64,000 nt of DNA. It comes from Cryobacterium lactosi. GTDB taxonomy: Bacteria; Actinomycetota; Actinomycetes; Actinomycetales; Microbacteriaceae. Made by a program: the position numbers and the translations under genes. Of this stretch, positions 53,695-63,081 are shown in pieces. A model generated the notes under the pieces. The model saw nothing but the letters and a program-made list of their open reading frames with translations. It was not told the origin of the DNA and did no database searches. Position 1 is the first letter of the stretch, and each line of letters starts with the position of its first letter. Location: positions 124,001-188,000 of the forward strand of contig NZ_SOHM01000030.1 in NCBI RefSeq assembly GCF_004403945.1. Direction: 5' to 3'.

Positions 53695-54722
53695 AGCGCC
53701 GTCGCCGATCGGCGGCGCACCAGGATGATCAGCACCGGGGCGCCCACGAAGGCCGTCACGACACCGACAGGCATCTCGCTCGGCAGCACGGCGATCCGGC
53801 CCAGCACGTCGGCGGCGAGCACCAGTACCGCCCCCAGTACCATCGAGCCGAGCACGATTCGCCGCTGGTCGGTGCCGAGCGTCCACCGCACCACGTGGGG
53901 AACGACCAGGCCGACGAACACGAGAGGCCCGGCCACCGCTGTGGCGCTGCCCGCCAGGAGCGTCACGGCCGCGAGGGTCACCAGCTGGATGCGCCGCACA
54001 CTGACCCCCTGCGAGCGGGCCACGTCCGCGCCGAGGGCTATCGAATTGAGGCCGGGCGCCGCCCACAGTGCCAGAGCCAGGCCCACCAGCACCAGCGGCA
54101 GCACCGGCAGCACCACGTCGACGCCGCGTTCGAGCAGGCTGCCGGCGCTCCAGCCGCGCATCCTGTCGAAGGCGTCGGGGTGGGTGAGGGTGAGCCCGGT
54201 GGTGAGTCCGGCGAAGACGGCGCCGATCGCCACCCCGGTGACGGTCAGCCGCACCGGACCGGCCGCCCGGCCGCCGGCCGAACCGATGGCGTAGACCGCG
54301 ACGGTGAGAAGGAGCGCCCCGGCGCAGGCGAGCCAGACGTAGCCGAGCGGACTGGTCACTCCGAAGAAGGTGATGCCGACGGCCACGACGAACGCGGCAC
54401 CCGCGTTGACGCCCAGGAGGCCGGGGTCGGCGAGCGGGTTGCGGGTGAAGGCCTGCATGAGCGCACCGGCCACGCCGAGCGCGGCGCCCACCGCCAGTCC
54501 GGCCGCCGTGCGCGGGATCCGCTGCTCCCAGACCACGAAGCGGGACTCGGCGCTGCCGCCCCCGAACACGGTGTCCAGCACCGCGCCCGGGTGCAGTGGG
54601 TTGGCGCCGACGATCACCGAGAGGGCGACGGCCGTGATCAGAGCGGCCAGCGCGGCGCCGAACCAGGCCCCTCGGGCGGCGCGCCGGCCGGTTCGTGCCG
54701 CCGGCACCGGGAAGGCCGCCAC
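53691..54722 (-). CDS. iron-siderophore ABC importer permease (FepD-like)
   Basis: FecCD-type permease (343 aa). It has IPRTAAGLAVGAALGVAGALM and TRNPLADPGLLGVNAGAAF near the N-terminus, GPLVFVGLVVPHVVRWTLG as the coupling loop, and PVGVVTAFVGAPVLIILVRR at the end. It starts with GTG 2 nt after the binding-protein stop and overlaps the next permease by 4 nt, so the whole operon is tightly coupled. Confidence 0.93.
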   Translation of the reverse strand: MAAFPVPAARTGRRAARGAWFGAALAALITAVALSVIVGANPLHPGAVLDTVFGGGSAESRFVVWEQRIPRTAAGLAVGAALGVAGALMQAFTRNPLADPGLLGVNAGAAFVVAVGITFFGVTSPLGYVWLACAGALLLTVAVYAIGSAGGRAAGPVRLTVTGVAIGAVFAGLTTGLTLTHPDAFDRMRGWSAGSLLERGVDVVLPVLPLVLVGLALALWAAPGLNSIALGADVARSQGVSVRRIQLVTLAAVTLLAGSATAVAGPLVFVGLVVPHVVRWTLGTDQRRIVLGSMVLGAVLVLAADVLGRIAVLPSEMPVGVVTAFVGAPVLIILVRRRSATAL

Positions 54723-54724
54723 GA

Positions 54725-55687
54725 TTACTTCGAACCGGCCAGGATCCGGTCGAGGTCGTCGAGCACGGTCATGCCGCCGAGCGGCCCGACCCCGGTGATC
54801 CAGAAGGACTGGTCCACCACGGAGAGCCCCGGGAAGGATGCCGCATTGGTGCGGATCGACTCGGGCACCAGAGTCTCATCGGTCACGTCGGTGGCCGAGA
54901 CGAGTACCAGGTCGGCCTGGGCCTCGAGCACCCGCTCGGGGGAGATGTCCACCGAGATGGACTCCTCCCAGTCGCGGTCGGGGATGGTCAGCCCGGTGCA
55001 CTCGAGCGTGCTGCCGGCGAATGAGGTGGGTCCGTACAGGGTGAGGATGCCGTCACGCGGGCGCACGAACTGGGCCGTCATGCCGGCCGTGTCGTAGGTC
55101 TCGGCGATCTGGGCGCAGCGGTCGTCGTAGTCGGTGAGCAGCTGGTCCGCACCGGCCTCGTCGCCGAGAGCGCGCGCCACCAGGGCCACATTGTCGGTCC
55201 AGGGGTCAGTCTGAGTGGCCATGAACACCGTCGGTGCGATGGACGAGAGCTGGTCGTAGAGCGCGGAGTGGCGCGACTCCGTGCCCAGGATGAGGTCGGG
55301 CTCCAGTGCCGCGATTTTCTCGATCGACGGTTCGGGCACGGTGCCGACTGTGGCGATGTCCGCCGCGGCATCGCCCAGGTAGTCCGGCACCCCCGCCGCC
55401 TCGTTCAGCACGGCCGCGCCCACCGGGATCACACCGAGGGCCACGGTGGTGTCCAGCTGCACCGGCTCCAGCACGACCACGCGCCGCACGTTGTTCGGCA
55501 CGGCGGTCTCACCGCGAGCGTGCTCGACGAGGTGGGTGCCGGCATCCGCTGTCGACGGGTCTGCTGATGCGCCGGAGGAGGACGCCGGCGTCGCGGTGCA
55601 GCCGGTCAGGGCGAACGCCACGACGACGGGCAGCGCGAGCCCGGCGAGGAGGCCTCGTGACCGGGGGGAGGAGGAATGCAGGCGCAC
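54725..55687 (-). CDS. iron-siderophore substrate-binding lipoprotein
   Basis: Receptor (320 aa) of the FepB/FhuD class, cluster A-II binding fold with a long backbone helix. The signal peptide ends in lipobox LTGC. VRRVVVLEPVQLDTTVALG, then EKIAALEPDLILGTES and ILTLYGPTSFAG are family blocks. The start is GTG with AAAGGA upstream. It is the first gene of the operon. An IdeR/DmdR-like box lies 47 nt upstream, which implies repression by iron. The siderophore type cannot be told. Confidence 0.92.
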   Translation of the reverse strand: MRLHSSSPRSRGLLAGLALPVVVAFALTGCTATPASSSGASADPSTADAGTHLVEHARGETAVPNNVRRVVVLEPVQLDTTVALGVIPVGAAVLNEAAGVPDYLGDAAADIATVGTVPEPSIEKIAALEPDLILGTESRHSALYDQLSSIAPTVFMATQTDPWTDNVALVARALGDEAGADQLLTDYDDRCAQIAETYDTAGMTAQFVRPRDGILTLYGPTSFAGSTLECTGLTIPDRDWEESISVDISPERVLEAQADLVLVSATDVTDETLVPESIRTNAASFPGLSVVDQSFWITGVGPLGGMTVLDDLDRILAGSK

Positions 55688-55733
55688 GAGGAAGTCCTTT
55701 CGACGGGGGAGAGGGCGACGAGGATCGCGACAG

Positions 55734-55752
55734 TTAGCTTAGCCTGTCCTAA
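55734..55752. promoter_or_regulatory. IdeR/DtxR-type iron box
   Basis: TTAGCTTAGCCTGTCCTAA matches the 19-nt actinobacterial iron box (TTAGGTTAGSCTAACCTAA) at 16 of 19 positions by my alignment, allowing S at the centre. It lies upstream of the siderophore-binding lipoprotein gene. Confidence 0.65.
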
Positions 55753-55828
55753 CCTTGCTCGAGTCCGGGCGCACCAAGCTGCTGCTGCTCGCGCAGCTGC
55801 GGAGCGCCGGCCGCTCGGACAGCCGGTA

Positions 55829-56581
55829 TTACTCGGGACCGGCGCCGCGGGGATGCAGCCGCAGGCCGGCCGAGGTGCCGATGGCCTCCCGCTGACCGCC
55901 GGAGTGAACGATCTCGGTGCCGTGCACGGTGAGCTGGCTGGCGTGCGCGCGCAACGCATCCGTCACCACGGTGAGATGCTGGGGCAGGTCGAACCAGTCG
56001 CTGCCGGCCGCGGGTGCCTCGAGCACCTCCGCGAAGTCGGTGCCGGTGGCCAGGCATGCTGCGCGCGCCGCGTCGTGGGCGCGCACGTGATCGGGATGGC
56101 CGTAGCCGCCTCCGTCGTCGTAGCTGATCACCAGGGACGGCCGCAGCCGCTCGACGAGGGCCGCGATGTCGGCGCTGACCTCCGTCAGCGGGGCTACCGA
56201 CAGGGCGTCCTCTGCGGCATCGTCCGCCGGTCCGGCCAGGCCGGGGCTGAGCCAGACCATGCCGGAGTCGCGATAGCGACGGGCCTGGAGCCCGTCGACC
56301 CTGGCCGGCGGTTCGCCCAGCCAGAAACGTTCGGTGATGCCCAGGATGCCGGTGGCTCGTTCCAGCTCCCGGTCCCGTTCTTCGGCCAGCTCGCCGGTGC
56401 CGGCCAGGGCGGTGAGCGGGCCGTCGACGACCTCGCCGCGTTCACCGCGGGAGCAGGTGAGCAGGAAGACCCGGCTGCCCCTGGCGACGTACTCGGCGAT
56501 GAGCGCGCCGGTGGAGATGGTCTCGTCGTCGGGATGGGCGTGCACGAACAATACCGACCGTTGCCCGTCGAGCAGGGTCAC
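55829..56581 (-). CDS. mshB: GlcNAc-Ins deacetylase of mycothiol synthesis (PIG-L family)
   Basis: Zinc deacetylase (250 aa) predicted to remove acetate from GlcNAc-inositol, the second step of mycothiol synthesis. Zinc site HAHPDDET is near residue 15 and the second block is SYDDGGGYGHPDHVRAHDAA. LTCSRGERGEV is the PIG-L loop. It is shorter than typical MshB (about 300 aa). It could instead be another PIG-L deacetylase, but the GTGA overlap with mshA strongly supports MshB. The GTG at 56581 is chosen for that overlap. Confidence 0.88.
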   Translation of the reverse strand: MTLLDGQRSVLFVHAHPDDETISTGALIAEYVARGSRVFLLTCSRGERGEVVDGPLTALAGTGELAEERDRELERATGILGITERFWLGEPPARVDGLQARRYRDSGMVWLSPGLAGPADDAAEDALSVAPLTEVSADIAALVERLRPSLVISYDDGGGYGHPDHVRAHDAARAACLATGTDFAEVLEAPAAGSDWFDLPQHLTVVTDALRAHASQLTVHGTEIVHSGGQREAIGTSAGLRLHPRGAGPE

Positions 56582-57804
56582 GCGCAAATCGCAATCGGCA
56601 GCAGAGTGCAGTAGGCGCTCAGCAGCGAGGCGGCGGAGCGGGGCCAATCGAAGCTCTCGGCACGGGCGCGGGCCGCCAACGACAGGCGCTCGGCCAGTAC
56701 GGGGTCTGACAGCACCTCGGTGAGAGCCGCAGCCCAGACCCGCGGTTCGCGCGACTCGATCAGGAGGCCCGTGTCACCGTCGAGCACCGCCTCGCGAAGG
56801 CCACCGGTGCCCTGGGCGACGACAGGCACACCGCTGGCGGCGGCCTCAAGTGCCACCAGGCCGAAGGTCTCGGAGTGTGAGGGAACCAGTACCACCCGGG
56901 CGCCGCGGAGCAGCTTGGCCAAGTCGACGCGGGAACGCGGCCCGACGAAGCGCACCCCGTCCTTGATGCCGTGCGTCGCGGCCAGCCGGCTCAGTTCGTC
57001 GATGTAGCCGTCGTAGTCGGCCGAGGCGTCACCCGCGATCACGAGCTCGGGCCGCAGCTCTGCCGGCACGGCGGCGATCGCCTGGATGGCGAGATCCAGG
57101 CCCTTCAACGGCTGCAGCCGACCGGCGACGACGGCATAGCCGCGGTCGGCGGCGGCCCGGCCCACACCGGCCGTGCCGGCGGGGAGAGGGTGGAAGAGCG
57201 ACCCGTCCACGCCGGGCGGCACGATCGCAACGCGCTCCATCGATCCGCCCAGCCGCAGCACCACGGTGTCGGCCTCGGCGGCGCTCACGGCCACGATCAG
57301 GTCGGACTCCCGGGCCAGCCAGGCCTCGCCGGCCATCCGTCCGTCGGACTCCGGGCGCTCGCCCGCCGACAGCGGGGTGGCCTCGTTGGCGGCGATGGAG
57401 TGGAAACTCTGCACGTGCGGCACGCCCAACTCGCGCGCCAGCGGCAGCATGGCCATGCCGGAGAACCAGTGGTGGGAGTGGATGATGTCCCATGGTCCGA
57501 GCCGGGCCGCCTGGGCGCGGAAGTCGTCGATGAACCCCTCGTGGTCGCCCTTGGGCACCGACCGGAGCGGTCCGGCGTCGAGGTAACGCAGGGTGACGCC
57601 CGCGGCGAGGCGCCGGGCGGCGGGCATCTCGGGGGAGGAGCGCCGGGTGAGGATCTCCACCTGGTGACCCAGGGCCGCCAGCGCCTCGGCCTGGTGCCGC
57701 ACCACGACATTCATGCCGCCGGCGTCCCCCGAACCGGGCTCGGCACCGGGGGAGGTGTGCAGGGAAACCAGGGCGATACGCAGGGGATCAGTAGCAGGGG
57801 ACAC
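56578..57804 (-). CDS. mshA: D-inositol-3-phosphate glycosyltransferase
   Basis: GT4 family, GT-B fold glycosyltransferase (408 aa) that starts mycothiol synthesis by joining UDP-GlcNAc to inositol-3-phosphate. N-domain GSGDAGGMNVVVRHQAEAL is the MshA-type acceptor loop and HSHHWFSGMAML follows. The C-domain has VAGRLQPLKGLDLAIQA and the EX7E motif HSETFGLVALEAAASGVPVVA. The start is GTG, six bases after TAAGAT, so probably leaderless. It is in an operon with mshB and divergent from the SGNH-GAF gene. Confidence 0.92.
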   Translation of the reverse strand: MSPATDPLRIALVSLHTSPGAEPGSGDAGGMNVVVRHQAEALAALGHQVEILTRRSSPEMPAARRLAAGVTLRYLDAGPLRSVPKGDHEGFIDDFRAQAARLGPWDIIHSHHWFSGMAMLPLARELGVPHVQSFHSIAANEATPLSAGERPESDGRMAGEAWLARESDLIVAVSAAEADTVVLRLGGSMERVAIVPPGVDGSLFHPLPAGTAGVGRAAADRGYAVVAGRLQPLKGLDLAIQAIAAVPAELRPELVIAGDASADYDGYIDELSRLAATHGIKDGVRFVGPRSRVDLAKLLRGARVVLVPSHSETFGLVALEAAASGVPVVAQGTGGLREAVLDGDTGLLIESREPRVWAAALTEVLSDPVLAERLSLAARARAESFDWPRSAASLLSAYCTLLPIAICA

Positions 57805-57810
57805 TACAGA

Positions 57811-57816
57811 ATCTTA
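57811..57816 (-). promoter_or_regulatory. leaderless-type -10 box of mshA
   Basis: On the minus strand TAAGAT is followed by six bases and the GTG at 57804. The same hexamer occurs on the + strand at 57834-57839, facing the SGNH-GAF gene, so the region looks like a pair of divergent promoters. Confidence 0.5.
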
Positions 57817-57905
57817 TGACACGGGCGGATGCGTAAGATGAGAGCCAGTTGTATGCAATGTTCGCATGGGACCTCGGTTCCCACAGCACCACGTTGGAGG
57901 GTCAC

Positions 57906-59171
57906 GTGCGCGAAGTCCTGCGCTGGACGCTGGTCCCCGTGATGCGAGCCTGGACGACCGCCCTCGAGCGCAAGTTCCGCGGAATCCCCTTTCCGACCGA
58001 TGCGCCACAGGCTCATTCTCCGGGCATCGACAGCGACCGTATTCTCATCGTCGGCGGCGGTCCCGCCGTCGGCTGGGGGGTGCTCAGCCATACCCTCGCC
58101 CTGCCCGGCGCGTTGGCCAGGGCGCTCACTGCCCGCACCGGCCGCGGTGCCGACGTCGATGTGATCTCTCGGTCGAAGATGACCGCGCGTGCGGCGCCGG
58201 ACTACATCGACTTCGCCAACCTGTGGCGTTACGACGCCGTGGTGCTCACCCTCGGCATCGGCGACGCCGGCCGGCTGACCTCCGAGCGGGCCTGGCGGCG
58301 GGACCTGGGCCGGTTGGTCGAGCAAATCCAGCGCTCGAGTTCCCTCGGCACCGAGGTCTTCCTGGCCGGGATCGTGCCGTTGGCGGATCTTCCCGTTTTC
58401 CGCGGCCCGTGCGGGGCGCTGGCCGGTGCACAGGCGCTCGAGCTCAACAGGGTCAGTCGTGAGGTGTGCGCCGGTGTGGACCGGTTCAGTTTCGTCCCGC
58501 TGCCGAGCCCGCCGGTTTCCGCCCTCGGCCGGTTCCTCGCTGCCAGTGACTACGAAGTCTGGGCGGATGCCCTGGCCGAGCGGATGGTGGGCTCCCTGGA
58601 GCCCGTACCGGGCTCCGACAGGGTGCCGGAGCCCGAGGTGCAGAGCCGCACGCCCGAGGAGATCGAGGACGCGCGGCACCGGGCTCTCATGGCGCTGAAC
58701 CTGCTCGACACCGAGCCGGAGGAGCGATTCGACCGGATCGTCGCCCTGGCCAGCTCATCGCTCGGTACCAGCGCGGCTGCGTTCACGGTGCTCGACGGCG
58801 ACCGGCAGTGGCACAAGTCCACGGTGGGGCTGGACGTCGCCGAGATCCCCCGCAGCAGCTCGTTCTGCACGGTCACGGTGCTCGAACCCGCCGCCCTGGT
58901 CGTTCCCGACGCGCTGCTGGATGAACGCTTCCGCGACAACCCCCTGGTCGTGGCCGATCCGAAGCTGCGCTTTTATGCGGGGTTTCCGATCGAGTCGCCC
59001 TCGGGCGAACGGATCGGCGCCCTGTGCGTGTACGACCAGAGACCGCGCACGGAGGAGGGCGTCGACGTCGTGTTGCTGCGCGAGCTGGCGCTGCTGCTGC
59101 AGAACGAACTCTGGCGCGCCGTCGACGGCGGCGACCGTGCCGACTATCCGGCCGACTCCCGTCCGTTGTGA
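57906..59171 (+). CDS. degenerate SGNH-hydrolase-like domain fused to a GAF domain
   Basis: Soluble protein of 421 aa. The first 220 residues follow the SGNH/GDSL esterase pattern, but the key residues are gone. The GDSxxxG block reads GGGPAVG (Gly50-52, Pro53), the G-x-N-D block reads GIGD (Asn replaced by Gly119), and no D-x-x-H pair is seen near the domain end ([10 protein letters not shown]). A GAF sensory domain follows (about residues 265-410) with [18 protein letters not shown] and [20 protein letters not shown]. No output domain is present. The GTG at 57906 is preferred because TTGGAGG lies 5 nt upstream; 57849 is an alternative. The ligand is unknown. Confidence 0.82.
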   Translation: MREVLRWTLVPVMRAWTTALERKFRGIPFPTDAPQAHSPGIDSDRILIVGGGPAVGWGVLSHTLALPGALARALTARTGRGADVDVISRSKMTARAAPDYIDFANLWRYDAVVLTLGIGDAGRLTSERAWRRDLGRLVEQIQRSSSLGTEVFLAGIVPLADLPVFRGPCGALAGAQALELNRVSREVCAGVDRFSFVPLPSPPVSALGRFLAASDYEVWADALAERMVGSLEPVPGSDRVPEPEVQSRTPEEIEDARHRALMALNLLDTEPEERFDRIVALASSSLGTSAAAFTVLDGDRQWHKSTVGLDVAEIPRSSSFCTVTVLEPAALVVPDALLDERFRDNPLVVADPKLRFYAGFPIESPSGERIGALCVYDQRPRTEEGVDVVLLRELALLLQNELWRAVDGGDRADYPADSRPL

Positions 59172-59173
59172 GT

Positions 59174-59716
59174 TCAGCCGGCCGCGCCGGCCAGTGACCC
59201 GGTGACAGGTCCGCCCATGTCGCCGATGAGGCAGGTGACCTCGTGTTCGGCCTGGGCTCTCCAGTCGGTCTCCGACGGGATCAGGTAGGTGTAGCCGAGC
59301 TCCGATAGGGCATCGGTCCCCGAGCCGGTATCGGCTGCGGCGGCCGGGTCGAGGCCGAGGAAGGAGCCGAACTGTGCTCCGCAGTCCGCCTCGGCGGCGG
59401 CCATGAGCACCTCGTCGCCCGGATAGTCCTCGCCGGAGGGACCGGTCCCCGGCACACCGGCTTCGAAGTAGATCTCCCAGTCGTGGTCGTCGGCGCAGGG
59501 CACCAGGCTGACCCCGGAGCGGAGATCCCCAGTGGCCGTATTGACACAGTCGCCGACCGAAAGGGTGAACACATCCGTACCAGGGGCCAGGCTGATGCCG
59601 GCGGATGTGGCGGGGATCCCAGCGTCGACGGCTCCGCACCCGGTGAGCGCGATCAGCGCGACCAGGATGCCGGTGGGCACGCCCCGGCGGCGACGCACGC
59701 TGGTCTTCAGACGCAT
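59174..59716 (-). CDS. septum-formation-like lipoprotein
   Basis: Exported lipoprotein (180 aa). Basic N-terminus, hydrophobic segment and lipobox LTGC (about residue 27) are clear. The mature part has VGDCVNTATGDLRSGVSLVPCADDHDWEIYFE, split across the typical septum-formation (PF13845-like) pattern in which a conserved Cys pair and CxxxHxxE-like motif occur. CGAQFGSFLGL and YLIPSETDWRAQAEHEVTCLI follow. The function is unknown. Convergent with the SGNH-GAF gene. Confidence 0.8.
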   Translation of the reverse strand: MRLKTSVRRRRGVPTGILVALIALTGCGAVDAGIPATSAGISLAPGTDVFTLSVGDCVNTATGDLRSGVSLVPCADDHDWEIYFEAGVPGTGPSGEDYPGDEVLMAAAEADCGAQFGSFLGLDPAAAADTGSGTDALSELGYTYLIPSETDWRAQAEHEVTCLIGDMGGPVTGSLAGAAG

Positions 59717-59751
59717 CCGGGTGCCGGATCTGGCTCTGGCTGCGGGCCGGT

Positions 59752-60567
59752 TCAGCGAACCGGCCGGGCGATCGCGTCGAGCGCGAGCTGGTGCAGCCGG
59801 CCGTTGGTGGCCAGGGCGCTGCCGTGCCAGGGGCCGTTCTCGCCGTCGGCGGAGCTGAACCGGCCGCCGGCCTCCTGCACGATGGGCACCAGTGCGGCCA
59901 TGTCGTAGGGCTGCAGGTCGAATTCACCGGCGATGTCGAGGTGTCCCTCGGCGAGCAGCATGTAGGACCACATATCGCCGTAGGCCCGGGTGCGCCAGAC
60001 CTGGCGGGTGAGCGAAACGAGCTCGTCGAGCCGGCCGGCGGCATCCCACTGCTGGATGCTGCCGTAGCTGAGCGACGCGTCGGCGAGGGTTTCGACGCCG
60101 GAAACCCGCAGGCGCGTGGGCGCGGCATCGGGAAAGCGCGAGTCGGCCGACCAGGCGCCGCCGCCGGTCGCGGCCCACCAGCGTTTGCCCAGGGCGGGGG
60201 AGCTGACCACGCCGAGAACGGGCACGCCGTCGATGGCGAGGGAGATCAGAGTGCCCCAGATGCTGATGCCGCGCAGGAACCCGGCGGTACCGTCGATGGG
60301 GTCGATGATCCACTGCCGGGCCGTGGACCCCGCCGTGCCGAATTCCTCGCCGAGAATGCCGTCGGTGGGGCGTCGCTGGGCCAGGAGCGTGCGGATGGCG
60401 CGTTCGACGGCCTGGTCGGCATCCGTCACCGGGGTGCGGTCGGGTTTGGTGGTGACGACCAGGTCGAGGGCCTCGAACCGGGCCATTGAGATCGCGTCGG
60501 CGGCGTCAGCCAGCTCGAGGGCGAGCGAAAGGTCATCGGCGAGGGTGGGCAGCGGGGTCTCGGTCAC
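59752..60567 (-). CDS. hisN: inositol-monophosphatase family phosphatase (histidinol-phosphatase HisN-like)
   Basis: Mg2+-dependent phosphatase (271 aa) of the IMPase/HisN family. Metal residues are in ILGEEFG (Glu) and WIIDPIDGTAGFLRG (two Asp), and the third Asp is in LQPYDMAALVPIVQEAGG. In actinobacteria the nearest relatives with this length are histidinol-phosphatases, but inositol- and other sugar-phosphatases look alike. A role in mycothiol inositol dephosphorylation cannot be excluded. Single gene with ATG start at 60567. Confidence 0.85.
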   Translation of the reverse strand: MTETPLPTLADDLSLALELADAADAISMARFEALDLVVTTKPDRTPVTDADQAVERAIRTLLAQRRPTDGILGEEFGTAGSTARQWIIDPIDGTAGFLRGISIWGTLISLAIDGVPVLGVVSSPALGKRWWAATGGGAWSADSRFPDAAPTRLRVSGVETLADASLSYGSIQQWDAAGRLDELVSLTRQVWRTRAYGDMWSYMLLAEGHLDIAGEFDLQPYDMAALVPIVQEAGGRFSSADGENGPWHGSALATNGRLHQLALDAIARPVR

Positions 60568-60696
60568 GCTGTCCAGAATAGTGACCGGCGCGCGACACGC
60601 CGGGACGCGACCCTCGATTGGCGCCGAGCGCGAATCTGGTGGTAATGTCTCATGTCGGCGGGGAAGCCCCCGCCGCGAAAAATATGCACAAAATAC

Positions 60697-60772
<76 letters not shown>

Positions 60773-60837
60773 TAACATCATCTCTGTCGAGATCTGATCT
60801 CCTCCACGATTCCGTCGAGGCGATCACGACCCGCGTC

Positions 60838-61455
60838 TTAGTTCCCGAGCACGACGGGAATGAGATGGATGACCTCGTACGCCTCGTAGATCGAACCGAC
60901 CGCGTGGAGCGCCAGCACGGGAAGTGCCAGCCATCCGAGCTGCTGAAGGCCGTGGAGGTATCCACTGCGGCGGTTCAGTTTTCCCACGGCTGCGGGCCGA
61001 AGCCACGCGCGTCCGAGGAGGAAGACTCCGAAGAGGAGCACGACATAGGCCTGCATCTCGATCAGGAGCGTAATGCTGTGCGGCAGAAGTATCAGTGCCG
61101 CTGCGTCGTTCACGGGCGCCAGCAGGAAGCCCGTATCGACGAGGCTCATTGCGAAGAGAATCAGGCCCGCGAACGGGATGATCAGAGATGGCAACAGGAT
61201 CACGAGAAGGGACGCGACCACGACGTTGTTCAGGAATATCCTTCCTGCCAGGAGCCAGACGCTGTCGAGTAGTGGTGCGATATCGGCGAGTGATCCTGCC
61301 TCGGCGACTGCTTTCGTTCGAGACGCATTTATCTCTGGAAAGATCGTGGCCACGGCCATGCCGATCAGTATCAGCCCGTAGACGAAGGCGTTGACCGCGA
61401 GATAGGCCCGGAGATTGGCGCGGATGATGTGGAGTGGACGGGTGATGATTCGCAC
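60838..61455 (-). CDS. SpoIIM/DUF95-like integral membrane protein
   Basis: Membrane protein of 205 aa with about five hydrophobic helices. FLNNVVVASLLVILLPSL and LLPHSITLLIEMQAYVVLLFG resemble the two diagnostic blocks of stage II sporulation protein M (DUF95), the N-N pair and the PHxxxE-like helix, but the match is distant. The organism shows no sign of sporulating; bacterial SpoIIM homologues often have unknown envelope roles. The GTG at 61455 begins right before the conserved part, and an in-frame extension to 61698 looks non-coding. Base composition is less GC-rich than neighbours. Confidence 0.65.
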   Translation of the reverse strand: MRIITRPLHIIRANLRAYLAVNAFVYGLILIGMAVATIFPEINASRTKAVAEAGSLADIAPLLDSVWLLAGRIFLNNVVVASLLVILLPSLIIPFAGLILFAMSLVDTGFLLAPVNDAAALILLPHSITLLIEMQAYVVLLFGVFLLGRAWLRPAAVGKLNRRSGYLHGLQQLGWLALPVLALHAVGSIYEAYEVIHLIPVVLGN

Positions 61456-61752
61456 AGGTTTGGCTTCCGTTTCTGTTGCACGATGGCGGCCGTCTGGCCG
61501 CTGTAGATAACAGTCCACGCTGTGTTGTATGGACAGACTCAAGCCAAGGCGGGAGGAGCTTCTCCCAGAAGCGCAAAACTGCTGCCCGATCGTCAGCGCT
61601 GAGCTCAGATGATCGACGTGTGTGAGCCGCGCGCGTGCCAATAAACTGGGAGCACGCTGTGTGTGACGCGAGCGAGGAACAGGGCGGCTCACCGACACGT
61701 TGTGTCGAGGGAACGTCCACGATCACGGCGTCCACGATCAAGGAGAGACACT
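61456..61752. other. gene-free stretch between the SpoIIM-like gene and msrA
   Basis: About 297 bases without a supported gene. A GGGAG-GAGCTT-CTCCC inverted repeat (near 61550) and a CGTCCACGATCA direct repeat just before msrA are the only structures I see. The ORFs that cover it are extensions of flanking genes with no recognisable sequence. Confidence 0.5.
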
Positions 61753-62271
61753 ATGAGCGGAACCACTGAGACGGCGACACTGGCAGGCGGCTGCTTCTGG
61801 GGCGTCGAGGAACTCGTGCGCAAGCGCGAGGGCGTTATCTCGACCCGGGTGGGCTATACCGGCGGCGACACCCCGAACGCGACCTACCGCAACCACGGCG
61901 ACCACGCCGAGGCCATCGAGATCACCTTCGACCCCGAGCGCACGAACTTTCGGGAGCTGCTGGAGTTCTTCTTCCAGATCCACGACCCGTCCACCGTGGA
62001 CCGCCAGGGCAACGACCGCGGTCGCAGCTACCGTTCGGCGATCTTCTACGCGGATGCCGAGCAGGAGCGCGTCGCGCGCGACACCATCGCGGATGTCGAC
62101 GCATCCGGCATCTGGCCCGGCCCGGTGGTGACCGAGGTCGAGCCCCTCGGTGATTTCTGGCTGGCCGAGCCCGAGCACCAGGACTACCTGCAGAACTACC
62201 CGAACGGCTACACCTGCCACTTCGTGCGGCCGGGCTGGGTGCTGCCGCGGCGCGAACAGGTCGCCAACTAG
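61753..62271 (+). CDS. msrA: peptide-methionine (S)-S-oxide reductase
   Basis: Repairs oxidised methionine (S-epimer) in proteins, with thioredoxin or mycothiol-linked reduction. The length is 172 aa. The catalytic Cys is in [11 protein letters not shown] (Cys13), with the substrate-binding Tyr/Glu/Asp region [23 protein letters not shown] and the FFQIHDPST block complete. The ATG at 61753 follows AGGAGA; an upstream in-frame extension was rejected. Transcribed alone. Confidence 0.95.
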   Translation: MSGTTETATLAGGCFWGVEELVRKREGVISTRVGYTGGDTPNATYRNHGDHAEAIEITFDPERTNFRELLEFFFQIHDPSTVDRQGNDRGRSYRSAIFYADAEQERVARDTIADVDASGIWPGPVVTEVEPLGDFWLAEPEHQDYLQNYPNGYTCHFVRPGWVLPRREQVAN

Positions 62272-62337
62272 CCACACGGTAATGCACATCCCGGCCCGGT
62301 CGCTTTCGAAACGACCGGGCCGGTTTAGTGTGGGCCG

Positions 62338-63054
62338 ATGAGCCAAGCGCAACCGAAGCGGGATTCGCCACCGGTCCCGGCCCTACTCACCCTGCCCTTC
62401 ACGGGCCGGTGGATCGCCAGGAACAGCCCGGCACGACGAATCCCGAGTCACGGGACCGACCTGCTGGGCGAGCGCTACGCCATCGACTTCATCGGCGTCG
62501 ACGAACGAGGCCGCACCGCCGCCACCCGCAGCTGGGGCACGTTTTTCGGCACCGAACCGCCGGAGCGGTTCGTCGGCTTCGGCCGGCCGATCCTGGCGCC
62601 GTCGGGCGGCACCGTGGTCCACGCACACGACGGTGAGCCCGACCATGTGGCCCGGCGCTCCCAGCTGAGCCTGGTTCCCTACGCTTTGGGCCAGGCGGCG
62701 CGACTGCGGCAGGGAGTGGGCGCGATTGCGGGCAATCACGTCGTCATCCAGTTGGCCGACGGTGCCGGCTTTGCCGCCCTCGTGCACCTGCGGAACGGGT
62801 CCGTGCGGGTTCGTGTGGGCGAGGTCGTACACACGGGTGATCTGCTGGCACAGTGCGGCAACTCCGGGAACTCTACCCAACCGCATGTGCACCTGCAGGT
62901 GATGGACAACCTGGACCTCTCCAGGGCAGCCGGCCTGCCGGTGCGATTCCGGAGCTACCGGGTGTGGCCGCCCGGCGGGCGCGGTGCCGAGCTGCACGAG
63001 AGCGGAATTCCCGGCGAGGGCGCCGTCGTCGAGCCGTTTCGCCCTATGGTGTAG
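62338..63054 (+). CDS. M23 family metallopeptidase-like protein
   Basis: LytM/M23 peptidase-fold protein (238 aa). The H-x-D ligand block reads SHGTDLLGERYAIDF, and GNHVVIQ, then HLRNGSVRVRVGEVVHTGDLLAQCGNSGNS and PHVHLQ form the catalytic half. The H-x-H pair is present, so the zinc site looks intact. No signal peptide or membrane helix is visible, unlike wall-cleaving members. It could act on a cytoplasmic or otherwise exported substrate; duplicated M23 proteins without a signal are known in this lineage. Single gene. Confidence 0.85.
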   Translation: MSQAQPKRDSPPVPALLTLPFTGRWIARNSPARRIPSHGTDLLGERYAIDFIGVDERGRTAATRSWGTFFGTEPPERFVGFGRPILAPSGGTVVHAHDGEPDHVARRSQLSLVPYALGQAARLRQGVGAIAGNHVVIQLADGAGFAALVHLRNGSVRVRVGEVVHTGDLLAQCGNSGNSTQPHVHLQVMDNLDLSRAAGLPVRFRSYRVWPPGGRGAELHESGIPGEGAVVEPFRPMV

Positions 63055-63081
63055 CCCAAGTCACGAGGAAGGGGAACTGCC

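Noticed and set aside
52624..54294. 556-aa plus-strand ORF across the siderophore permeases
   Set aside because: Both permeases and their coupled overlaps are unambiguous on the minus strand; this ORF is a frame shadow.
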